A stretch of DNA of 7,446 bases, from the NCBI GenBank assembly GCA_947174825.1, contig CAMWKN010000067.1:1-7446 (forward strand). The letters run 5' to 3'. The notes below the pieces were generated by a model. The model had not been told where the DNA came from, searched no databases, and was given only the letters and a program-made list of their open reading frames with translations. Shown piece after piece: positions 1 to 5,642 of this stretch (its first letter is position 1; every line of letters starts with the position of its first letter). The stretch is from an uncultured Clostridium sp. (lineage in GTDB: Bacteria > Bacillota_A > Clostridia > Lachnospirales > Lachnospiraceae). A program made the position numbers and the translations under genes.

Positions 1-166
1 CCAAACCACCAATCAAATGGAGCAGGGTGCTTTTACCGGAACCGGAAGTTCCCTGTAACGCAACAAATTCGCCCTGCTCCATCTCAAAATTTACATTTTT
101 TAATGCCTGTACCGCATTTTCTCCCATTCCATATACTTTGCTAACATTTTTTACTGACAAAATCAT
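1..166 (-). CDS. ABC transporter ATP-binding protein, LolD/MacB/BceA type (partial, N-terminal 55 residues)
   Basis: The first 55 codons of a nucleotide-binding subunit; the gene continues beyond the left edge. The visible part carries the usual N-terminal beta strands (ILSVKNVSKVYG), the segment QALKNVNFEMEQGEF and a perfect Walker A, GTSGSGKST (residues 39-47), followed by LLHLIGGL, which is typical of the LolD/MacB/BceA group that pairs with FtsX-like permeases. It should sit on the cytoplasmic face and power an export or lipid/antimicrobial-detoxification permease, probably encoded next, outside the window. I chose the ATG at 166 over the in-frame ATG at 175 because AAAGGAG (176-182) lies 9 bases before 166 but directly abuts 175. 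It follows the kinase gene on the same strand after 128 bases, an arrangement common for transport-linked two-component systems. Walker B, signature motif and substrate cannot be judged from this fragment. Confidence 0.93.
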   Translation of the reverse strand, partial: MILSVKNVSKVYGMGENAVQALKNVNFEMEQGEFVALQGTSGSGKSTLLHLIGGL

Positions 167-175
167 CTGACTCAT

Positions 176-182
176 CTCCTTT
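176..182 (-). promoter_or_regulatory. Ribosome binding site deciding the ABC ATPase start
   Basis: AAAGGAG on the minus strand, 9 bases before the ATG at 166. The alternative in-frame ATG at 175 follows it with no spacing, so 166 is the better start. Confidence 0.7.
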
Positions 183-246
183 TATTCTATGTTCCCAAGA
201 CCAACAAACTACTATTTGATTCCGATTGAAGCTTGGCACATAAAGA

Positions 247-280
247 ATAATACTCTATAAGATTTACAGAAATCCTACAG
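247..280 (-). promoter_or_regulatory. Possible response-regulator-activated promoter of the ABC transporter gene
   Basis: Read on the minus strand, CTGTAG (275-280) and CTGTAA (264-269) are direct repeats with an 11-base period. Eleven bases after the second comes TATTAT (247-252), a plausible -10. No good -35 is seen at the usual distance. Tandem boxes with one-turn spacing placed just before a -10 are the layout of PhoB/OmpR-class activated promoters, so the adjacent OmpR-type regulator is the natural candidate. The boxes are short and AT-rich DNA gives chance matches, so this is an inference. Confidence 0.33.
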
Positions 281-294
281 GATCAGAAATAAAT

Positions 295-1194
295 CTAACA
301 ATTTTGTAAGAAAACAGCAAAATCACTCCCTTTTCCTTGGTCCGATTTTACCGTCAAATACCCCCGTTCCCGTTCTAAAATCTTCTTAGATAAATACAAA
401 CCGATACCGGAACCTTCTATATGCTCCGCATCTTTTCCCCGATAAAAACGTTCAAAAATATGCGGACAATCTTCCTCATCAATTCCCATTCCATTATCCC
501 TGATATGAATGATACTGTAATTTTCCAGACTTTCCAGAGATATTTCAATCTGCCCGTCTTCTGCTGTATATTTAATGGCATTTTCTAATAAATTACCAAT
601 CACTTCTGTTGTCCAGGCACGATTATGCCATAAAAGGGTATCCGAAAAAGGACAGACCTGAAAAGAAATCTTCTTTTTTTCTGCCTTATCATATACCATA
701 CCAATGGCGTTCTGAATGGTTTGCCGTATTCCTGCCTTTTCCACTTCAAAATCAATCACATTTTGTTCCAATCTGGTCATTTTGAATAGAGAGGTCAACA
801 ACCAGTCCATTTTATCCAACTGCATTTTTAATTTCCCCATAAACTTCCCTCTCTGCTCTTCTGTCAGATTATCCCCTTCCAATAATTCCGCATACATCAT
901 TACATTGGCAAAGGGGGTTTTCAATTGATGCGACATGTTGGAAATCAATTGTTTCACTTGTTCTTTTTCCTGGTCTGCCCTGTCAATCTCAAGGGATAAT
1001 TTATCCGACAATGTTTTTAGATGATTGGAGAACAAGGAAAAGGCACTTTCGTCAAATTCCATCGCTGCCACCTGTTCCCCCTCCATCATTTTAACCAATA
1101 TTTCATCCAATTTACGATAGGTGTCACGTTGCTTCTTTATCACAAATAGCAATGCAGTTGTCGCAAGAACTGCCCATAAACCCAGAACCATCAT
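295..1194 (-). CDS. Sensor histidine kinase with one membrane segment and no evident sensor domain
   Basis: A membrane-bound histidine kinase, 299 residues from the chosen start. One hydrophobic segment (about residues 2-20, ending in IKK) is followed directly by a cytoplasmic linker/coiled coil and the kinase core. The H-box SHQLKTP has the phospho-accepting His at about residue 89. The N-box is VIGNLLENAIKYT (198-210), the G1 box DNGMGI starts at 233, the F-box is FERF (247-250) and the G2 box is GSGIGL (from 261). I prefer the ATG at 1194 to the one at 1212: AAGGAG lies 8 bases before 1194, and the start then overlaps the upstream regulator's TGA as ATGA, a translational-coupling layout. 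It is co-transcribed with that regulator, its likely partner. The absence of an extracellular domain suggests sensing within the membrane or through the neighbouring ABC transporter, as in BceS-like kinases; that is inference. The function as histidine kinase is secure; the stimulus is unknown. Confidence 0.95.
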   Translation of the reverse strand: MMVLGLWAVLATTALLFVIKKQRDTYRKLDEILVKMMEGEQVAAMEFDESAFSLFSNHLKTLSDKLSLEIDRADQEKEQVKQLISNMSHQLKTPFANVMMYAELLEGDNLTEEQRGKFMGKLKMQLDKMDWLLTSLFKMTRLEQNVIDFEVEKAGIRQTIQNAIGMVYDKAEKKKISFQVCPFSDTLLWHNRAWTTEVIGNLLENAIKYTAEDGQIEISLESLENYSIIHIRDNGMGIDEEDCPHIFERFYRGKDAEHIEGSGIGLYLSKKILERERGYLTVKSDQGKGSDFAVFLQNC

Positions 1195-1865
1195 TCCGAT
1201 TTCTCCTTCCATAGATATCCCATTCCATGTATCGTCTTAATCCGCTCTGGTTTTCTGGGATAATCTTCTATTTTGGCACGCAGCCTGCTAATGTTTACAG
1301 ACACAATATTATCATCTACAAACTGCCCATCCTTTTCCCAGATTTGCTCCAAAATCTGTTCCTTTGACAATACCTGATCTTTATTCTGCATCAAATATAA
1401 GAGTAATTTATACTCAATAGCACTTAATTCCAGCTCTTTCTGATTTTTCTGCACTTTGCAGTCAGATAAATGAATCGTAATATTTCCCGATTGTAATATC
1501 GTCTGCTCCACGGGATGCTGCATTTTTCGTATCATTGCTTTTAAGACTGCAACCGAAAAAGGTTTTGACCTATAGTCACTAACTCCCAATTCCAATGCCT
1601 TGACCTCATCCAGTTCGGAATCTCTAGCCGTCAGCATCATGATGGGCATTCCAGAAGTTTTCCGAATCTCCCTGCAAAAATCAAAACCATTTCCATCAGG
1701 AAGATTACAATCTAACAGGATTCCCTGGATTGGATTATTTTTCAGACAGAGTCTTGCCTGGTGGACAGTTCCTGCCTCAAAAATCTGATAGCCTTCTGAT
1801 TGAAAAGTAAATGCCAACCCCTCCCGCAGATCAATATCATCCTCGATAATCAATAAGCTTGTCAT
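1191..1865 (-). CDS. OmpR/PhoB-family response regulator
   Basis: A 224-residue two-component DNA-binding regulator. The receiver domain (about 1-115) shows the acidic pair E8/D9/D10, phospho-acceptor D52 in LLDCNLPDG, T79 in MLTAR and the KPF lysine K101. The C-terminal winged helix (about 125-222) shows ELSAIEYKLL, the recognition-helix region VDDNIVSVNISRLRAKIE and the closing hairpin IKTIHGMGYLW, all typical of OmpR/PhoB proteins. The stretch before KPF reads DYRS, with Arg where a hydrophobic residue is usual, a mild oddity in the signalling face. The start ATG has AGGAGG (1873-1878) 7 bases upstream. It is the first gene of the operon and overlaps the kinase by 4 bases. It probably controls the ABC transporter downstream and perhaps itself. 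VanR/BceR-like on domain grounds, but the signal cannot be named. Confidence 0.96.
   Translation of the reverse strand: MTSLLIIEDDIDLREGLAFTFQSEGYQIFEAGTVHQARLCLKNNPIQGILLDCNLPDGNGFDFCREIRKTSGMPIMMLTARDSELDEVKALELGVSDYRSKPFSVAVLKAMIRKMQHPVEQTILQSGNITIHLSDCKVQKNQKELELSAIEYKLLLYLMQNKDQVLSKEQILEQIWEKDGQFVDDNIVSVNISRLRAKIEDYPRKPERIKTIHGMGYLWKEKSE
1203..1208 (-). promoter_or_regulatory. Ribosome binding site inside the regulator's 3' end, deciding the kinase start
   Basis: AAGGAG on the minus strand lies within the last codons of the response regulator, 8 bases before the ATG at 1194. That ATG and the regulator's TGA (1191-1193) share the sequence ATGA. The ATG at 1212 is upstream of this site and would not use it. 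Confidence 0.7.
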
Positions 1866-1897
1866 ATCACATCCTCCTCTGGTCTGCTTATCATTAT

Positions 1898-1920
1898 ATC
1901 ATAATGCTTCGCATTATGAT
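1898..1920. repeat. Perfect 10-bp hairpin with TTC/GAA triloop
   Basis: Arms 1898-1907 (ATCATAATGC) and 1911-1920 (GCATTATGAT) pair perfectly around a three-base loop. On the minus strand the tip reads GCGAAGC, a DNA sequence known to form an unusually stable mini-hairpin. The left arm overlaps the promoter-proximal 19-bp repeat and its -10, so cruciform or hairpin formation could affect transcription of the regulator operon. Confidence 0.75.
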
Positions 1921-1935
1921 CTTGTTGCGCCTTCA

Positions 1936-1947
1936 CAAGCATGCTTG
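1936..1947. repeat. 12-base perfect palindrome
   Basis: CAAGCATGCTTG is its own reverse complement. It lies in the insert between the two 19-bp repeats and is part of the same composite element or a protein-binding site; no specific binder is suggested by the sequence. Confidence 0.45.
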
Positions 1948-1985
1948 CTCAGTCCGCTTATCATTATATCATAAAAAACCGCCAC

Positions 1986-2014
1986 TTGACCTATGAATAC
2001 AAAAATGCTATGAT
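1986..2014 (+). promoter_or_regulatory. Sigma-A-type promoter of the Uma2 gene
   Basis: TTGACC (1986-1991), a 17-base spacer and TATGAT (2009-2014): near-consensus -35 and -10 with ideal spacing, pointing toward the gene at 2133. It predicts a start near 2021 and a leader of about 110 bases. A second extended -10 (TGATATAAT, 2031-2039) lies just downstream but lacks a -35. Confidence 0.7.
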
Positions 2015-2026
2015 ACGGTTACAATG

Positions 2027-2064
2027 CATGTGATATAATTTCTATAATCTTTCCATATCACATG
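2027..2064 (+). promoter_or_regulatory. 10-bp inverted repeat in the Uma2 leader (operator or RNA hairpin)
   Basis: CATGTGATAT (2027-2036) and ATATCACATG (2055-2064) are perfect inverted repeats separated by 18 bases, just after the predicted transcription start. It could be a dimer-binding operator or a leader hairpin; it has no T-run, so it is not an intrinsic terminator. The half-site overlaps an extended -10 (2031-2039). Confidence 0.5.
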
Positions 2065-2120
2065 GAATAAGCTAACAAAATCCGAATACAATAACACCAG
2101 CTAATAACAAAGATAAAAAA

Positions 2121-2126
2121 GGGGGG
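2121..2126 (+). promoter_or_regulatory. Unusual all-G ribosome binding site
   Basis: GGGGGG, 6 bases before the ATG at 2133, replaces the AGGAGG motif used by the neighbouring genes. An ATG at 2128 is out of frame with the gene. Confidence 0.5.
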
Positions 2127-2132
2127 TATGCC

Positions 2133-2684
2133 ATGTCACTCGCACAGACGAAACCAGATACAGAACAGGATTATTACAATTTACCGGAAAATATCCGGGC
2201 AGAACTGATTGACGGGCAGTTAATTTACAATCAGGCCGCACCATCCCGAATCCATCAGACGATATTAAGTGAATTGCATCTTATTATTGGTCAATATATC
2301 AAATCAAAGGGTGGATCCTGCCGGGTTTATCCTGCCCCATTTGCGGTAAAATTATGGGAAGACAGGCCTACCATCGTGGAACCAGATATCAGTGTGATTT
2401 GTGACCGTGACAAACTGACAGACCGGGGCTGCACTGGTGCACCAGATTGGATCATCGAAATCGTTTCTCCTGGCAACGCCAGCCATGATTATATTCGAAA
2501 ATTAAATTTATATGCAGATGCCGGCGTGCGGGAATATTGGATTGTTGATCCCGAAGAAGAAAGAGTATTTGTATATGCATTAGAACAGGACAATCTCAAA
2601 GTAAAACCATATACATTTCAGGATCCGATTCACGTCAATATTTATGAAGATCTAAGCATTCATTTTACAGAAATGGATCTATAA
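2133..2684 (+). CDS. Uma2 family (DUF820) putative endonuclease-fold protein
   Basis: 183 residues, the normal length for Uma2/DUF820 proteins, which adopt a PD-(D/E)XK restriction-endonuclease-like fold. Family landmarks in order: RAELIDGQL (22-30), a conserved His (H41), VEPDISVI with D85, the IIEIVSP strand with E109 (107-113), D119 and K123 in the following helix, and the hallmark GVREYWIVDP (131-140). D85, E109 and the downstream polar residues are the expected metal-binding or catalytic set, so the fold looks intact. No membrane segment or signal peptide; cytoplasmic. It is a single-gene transcription unit with its own promoter (1986-2014), a structured leader and a terminator at 2691-2736. 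The biological role of this family is not established, though it is often found beside mobile or repetitive DNA. Family assignment is firm; activity is unproven. Confidence 0.9.
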   Translation: MSLAQTKPDTEQDYYNLPENIRAELIDGQLIYNQAAPSRIHQTILSELHLIIGQYIKSKGGSCRVYPAPFAVKLWEDRPTIVEPDISVICDRDKLTDRGCTGAPDWIIEIVSPGNASHDYIRKLNLYADAGVREYWIVDPEEERVFVYALEQDNLKVKPYTFQDPIHVNIYEDLSIHFTEMDL

Positions 2685-2690
2685 AAATAT

Positions 2691-2738
2691 AATAGGAAAG
2701 GGTGCTTGTCAGATCGACTTCGTACCCTTTCCTATTTT
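2691..2738. terminator. Bidirectional intrinsic terminator between convergent Uma2 and GH94 genes
   Basis: A perfect 13-bp stem (AATAGGAAAGGGT at 2691-2703 with its complement at 2724-2736) and a 20-base loop. It is followed by TTTT on the plus strand and by the T-rich ATATTTTTAT on the minus strand, so it can end transcription from both sides. It lies 7 bases after the Uma2 stop and about 110 bases past the GH94 stop; no better terminator is seen nearer GH94. Confidence 0.85.
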
Positions 2739-2845
2739 GTCAGTTGTGCATTACAAATAGCACATACTTTATTCTCATTCTTGTTCCTAACAGGAATATC
2801 TGCTTTTTATGATAAGCATTTCAACTGATTTTGACAATCCCAACC

Positions 2846-5248
2846 TTACAGTACCATGCGTACTTCAGTTACATCCGTCAACTTCTCTGCCGGGATATAA
2901 TTCTCTTCCTGCTTCTCTCCATTGATGTAGAACTCGCTGCATCCGGATTCCTTGCCATTAGGATTTTCCACCTTGATAACCAGTTTCTTGCCACGGAAAT
3001 TCTTCTCCATGGTCATTTCCTTCCAGTCACTTGGAATCGTCGGAGCAACCCGCAGACCGTCAATATCTGGGCGAATACCACAGATACCCTCTACACATCC
3101 TACCATACAAGTGGTAGCAGTACCAGTCAACCAGTGTACGTGAGAACGACCATGGAATGGACTTTCATCACCTTCTGTATACTGACCATGTACATATGGC
3201 TCCAATTTACGGATTTCTGCCTGATCATTCTGGGAAGATGGGGAACTTTCCTCAAAATACTGGAATGCCTTGTTTCCATGTCCCATGAGAGCCTCTGCCA
3301 GAATAATCCATCCCTGTGTCTGGGAGAAGATACCACCATTTTCTTTGGTAGATGGCGGGAACAATCCGGCTAATGCTCCGTCAAAGTAATGATCCACATA
3401 GGAAGGAGCCATGACTTTGGCACCATATGCCGTATTCAGTTCTCTATCCACAGACTCCAATGCTTTCTCTGCCTGCTCCTTGGTAGCCAGTCCGGAAATT
3501 ACCGCCCATGACTGTGGATTTAACCACATACTTGCCTCCGGATCCTTCTTGGAACCAATTAGTTCTCCTGTCTCCTTGAAACCACGGTTGTAGCGGTCAT
3601 CTTCCCACCACAGTTCATTGATCTTATCTCCAACCTGTTTCTGGGTCTGATCCAGATAAGCGATATATTCGGTATCATTCTTCTTCTCTGCAAACTGACG
3701 CATAATGGTAAATGCATAGTATAACTGCATTGCCACGAAAGAAGACTCACCCTGTGCCCCCAGACGCAAACAGTCATTCCAGTCTGCATGCAGCCCAGCC
3801 GGCAGTCCATGTGGTCCCAGATGATTCATAGAGAAATCAATAGCTCTCTTTAAATGCTCGTAAACACTTGCCTTTTCCGGCACATTGGACCAGGTAATTT
3901 CCTCATCAATGAAGTCCAGATTACCGGTCTCTGCAATATATTTGAATACTGTTGGGAACAGCCACAGCGCATCATCGGCACGATATGCCGGATGTCCTGT
4001 CTCCTTTACATAATCCGGATCATCCGGAGTTCCCTCATGTCCGGCACGCTCATCATGATCGAAACGAACTAACGGCAGACCGCCACCATTATCCACCTGT
4101 GCGGACAGCATGAAACGAATCTTATCTAAGGCTGCCTCTGGATCCGTATGAATCACACCCTGGATATCCTGCACAGTATCACGGTATCCATATCCGTTAC
4201 GCTCTCCACAATAAACGAAAGAAGCCGCTCTGGACCAGGTAAAGGTCAAGAAACACTGATATGCATTCCAAGTATTTACCATGCTGTTAAATGCCTGGCT
4301 CGGTGTATTGATATTGAAGTTATTTAATTTTGCATGCCAATATGTGTTTAATTCATCAATTTCTTTATCACATACGGATACATCTTCATATGCTGCAATA
4401 ATAGCATCCGCATCGGATTCCTTATAGCGGCCTAAAATAAATGCCATGGTTTTGGTTTCGCCAGGAGCAATCTCCAATGCCGTATGTAATGCGCCACAGC
4501 TATTTTCATTGTAGTTGCACACGCCATCGCATTCTCCACGCTCTACCGCCACTGGATTACCGTAATCATGGTACATTCCGATAAAAGCTTCCTTATCACC
4601 GTTATAAGAAGTTACTTTCTGTCCTGCCAGACCAAAGAAACGCTCTTTACCGTTGCTTCCGTCTGGTCCTTTATACCAGTTTGGATTGATCTGCTGGTAA
4701 ATCTTGTTTCCACGGAAACTGGTTACCGTCGTGCAGAGAGAATACTGCAGATTTACCTGATCCTGATTATAATTATCGTCATTGGACAACTCTGCATAGC
4801 CAAAGACAGAAATCTTCCGTGGCTTGTCTGATGTATTGGTTACTTTGCAACACCATACCTCATATACTTTATTTAATGGTACATAATACATTGCCTCTGA
4901 ATGGATGCCTGCATAATCAGCAAACATCTTCGTGTATGCAGTACCATGACGCACCTCACTCTTGTACTCATTCAGATCTTTTCCCACCGGCTGCCAGGAT
5001 GCAGACCAGAAATCCTTTGTCTCATCATCACGGAGATAGATGTAACGTCCCGGAGTATCATCACTGTTAAAATGATAACGGATAATACGTCCATTGGCAC
5101 CACTTTTTACAAAGCTGTAACCACCTGCGTTGTTGGAAATAATCGCACCATACTCCGGGGATCCCAGATAGTTACACCAAGGTGCTGGTGTGTTCGGCTT
5201 GGTGATGACATACTCTCTATGCTCATCATCAAAATAACCAAAATTCAT
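2846..5248 (-). CDS. GH94 family glycoside phosphorylase (cellobiose/cellodextrin/chitobiose phosphorylase-like)
   Basis: A full-length 800-residue cytoplasmic enzyme without signal peptide, matching the usual size of GH94 phosphorylases, which split beta-linked glucosides with phosphate to give a sugar 1-phosphate, saving ATP. Seen in order: GYFDDEHREYVITKP (4-18) and NYLGSPEYGAI, the N-terminal beta-sandwich signature; AGGYSF (41-46); SWQPVGK (84-90); GYGYRDTVQD (352-361), phosphate/sugar-binding region of the (alpha/alpha)6 barrel; HADWNDCL (487-494), where D492 fits the catalytic general acid; TKENGGIFSQTQGW (634-647); KLEPYVHGQ (681-689); HWLTGTA (705-711), phosphate-binding loop. Text such as NGGGLPLVRFD (387-397) and LRLGAQGESS differs from classical cellobiose phosphorylases as I remember them and is closer to the cellodextrin/chitobiose phosphorylase branch, so substrate is left open. 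AAGGAGG (5257-5263) sits 8 bases before the ATG. It is monocistronic, with a strong promoter at 5424-5452 and a structured 170-base leader. No sugar transporter lies beside it here. Confidence 0.93.
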   Translation of the reverse strand: MNFGYFDDEHREYVITKPNTPAPWCNYLGSPEYGAIISNNAGGYSFVKSGANGRIIRYHFNSDDTPGRYIYLRDDETKDFWSASWQPVGKDLNEYKSEVRHGTAYTKMFADYAGIHSEAMYYVPLNKVYEVWCCKVTNTSDKPRKISVFGYAELSNDDNYNQDQVNLQYSLCTTVTSFRGNKIYQQINPNWYKGPDGSNGKERFFGLAGQKVTSYNGDKEAFIGMYHDYGNPVAVERGECDGVCNYNENSCGALHTALEIAPGETKTMAFILGRYKESDADAIIAAYEDVSVCDKEIDELNTYWHAKLNNFNINTPSQAFNSMVNTWNAYQCFLTFTWSRAASFVYCGERNGYGYRDTVQDIQGVIHTDPEAALDKIRFMLSAQVDNGGGLPLVRFDHDERAGHEGTPDDPDYVKETGHPAYRADDALWLFPTVFKYIAETGNLDFIDEEITWSNVPEKASVYEHLKRAIDFSMNHLGPHGLPAGLHADWNDCLRLGAQGESSFVAMQLYYAFTIMRQFAEKKNDTEYIAYLDQTQKQVGDKINELWWEDDRYNRGFKETGELIGSKKDPEASMWLNPQSWAVISGLATKEQAEKALESVDRELNTAYGAKVMAPSYVDHYFDGALAGLFPPSTKENGGIFSQTQGWIILAEALMGHGNKAFQYFEESSPSSQNDQAEIRKLEPYVHGQYTEGDESPFHGRSHVHWLTGTATTCMVGCVEGICGIRPDIDGLRVAPTIPSDWKEMTMEKNFRGKKLVIKVENPNGKESGCSEFYINGEKQEENYIPAEKLTDVTEVRMVL

Positions 5249-5315
5249 AAGTTTGTCCTCCTTGCGTTCGTTTTATAATTTGATAAAGTAATCTGTTGAC
5301 TGCTCCAATTTCTAT

Positions 5316-5402
5316 GATGCTGGGGTCAAAAGGATGCTTCGCACCAACCGAACACAATATGTGTGTCGGTTTTGCCCCGAAGGGGCTTTTGACCCCAACA
5401 TC
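5316..5402. repeat. 87-base cloverleaf-like palindromic element in the GH94 leader
   Basis: The outer stem pairs 5316-5332 (GATGCTGGGGTCAAAAG) with 5386-5402, 16 of 17 matched. Three hairpins lie inside: 5332-5345 (GG/TGC with TTC loop, one bulged A), 5346-5371 (AACCGA...TCGGTT plus a 4-bp inner stem) and 5374-5386 (GCCCC-GAA-GGGGC). G5332 and C5386 can pair either way. The element is flanked by 8-bp direct repeats ATTTCTAT (5308-5315, 5403-5410), which resemble a target duplication. It lies wholly within the predicted GH94 transcript. It is MITE- or REP-like in form, or a structured regulatory RNA; the sequence alone does not decide. Confidence 0.7.
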
Positions 5403-5423
5403 ATTTCTATCAAGGTAAGTTTT

Positions 5424-5452
5424 ATTATACGGCAAGGACGACCTTAGTTCAA
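5424..5452 (-). promoter_or_regulatory. Sigma-A-type promoter of the GH94 gene
   Basis: On the minus strand TTGAAC (5447-5452), a 17-base spacer and a perfect TATAAT (5424-5429). Transcription should begin near 5417, giving a leader of about 170 bases. The spacer holds a short dyad AAGG-TCGT-CCTT (5435-5446), a possible repressor contact. No clear catabolite-repression (cre) site was seen. Confidence 0.75.
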
Positions 5453-5480
5453 GCATAATCGTAGCATTTTTTAACACTAT

Positions 5481-5495
5481 TTTGATATTATCAAA
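5481..5495. promoter_or_regulatory. AT-rich dyad upstream of the GH94 promoter
   Basis: TTTGATA-T-TATCAAA, 7-bp perfect half-sites around one base, 29 bp upstream of the -35. The position suits an activator or accessory operator, but dyads of this size occur by chance in AT-rich DNA. Confidence 0.3.
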
Positions 5496-5642
5496 TTATT
5501 CAAAAAAAGCCAAAAAGAAAACAGCCACTCCACCACATCTATAAAACGAAGACTACTAATTTTGCCATATCGTTTCACTTGTGTAATGGAGCGACCGTGA
5601 ATAATTCGTATGTCATATAAGATTTATGAAACTATGTTCTAT

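Larger units (their letters stand above)
1886..1974 (-). repeat. 19-bp direct repeat carrying extended -10 promoters, flanking a palindromic insert
   Basis: GCTTATCATTATATCATAA occurs exactly at 1886-1904 and 1956-1974, a 70-base period. On the minus strand each copy contains TGATATAAT, an extended -10 (TATAAT at 1893-1898 and 1963-1968), pointing into the response regulator gene; -35 matches are weak for both. The 51 bases between hold a 10-bp hairpin and a 12-base palindrome. The arrangement looks like an insertion or duplication that placed a second promoter copy in front of the regulator. Confidence 0.6.
5249..5642 (-). other. 394-base gap: GH94 promoter region, structured leader and an unassigned tail
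   Basis: The right half (5499-5642) is the 3' flank of the lysine-rich gene. I see no convincing terminator there, only a weak 6-bp pairing (AAACGA 5544-5549 with TCGTTT 5570-5575), and no gene. The left half holds the GH94 control region: dyad, promoter, cloverleaf-like repeat and ribosome binding site, listed separately. Confidence 0.7.

Noticed and set aside
1886..1974. CRISPR array suggested by repeated 19-mers
   Set aside because: Only two copies with a 51-base palindromic spacer, and no cas genes; promoter duplication fits better.
2768..2835. Small hairpins (TTCCT/AGGAA and others) between Uma2 and GH94 as extra terminators
   Set aside because: Short stems with no T-run on either strand; the 13-bp bidirectional terminator explains termination of both genes.
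2831..3373. 180-codon plus-strand reading frame opposite the GH94 3' end
   Set aside because: It lies antisense to well-conserved GH94 sequence, with low-complexity, non-protein-like composition; the GH94 frame explains the bases.
5316..5402. tRNA-like gene suggested by the cloverleaf shape
   Set aside because: The closing stem is 16-17 bp instead of 7, arm and loop sizes do not fit, and there is no normal T-loop or anticodon arm.
5229..5477. 82-codon minus-strand reading frame upstream of and overlapping GH94
   Set aside because: It spans the GH94 promoter, the cloverleaf repeat and the ribosome binding site, and its starts lack a ribosome site. It is better explained as a chance frame through regulatory and repeat DNA.
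5544..5575. Terminator after the lysine-rich gene
   Set aside because: The stem is only 6 bp with a 20-base loop and no proper T-run; too weak to call.
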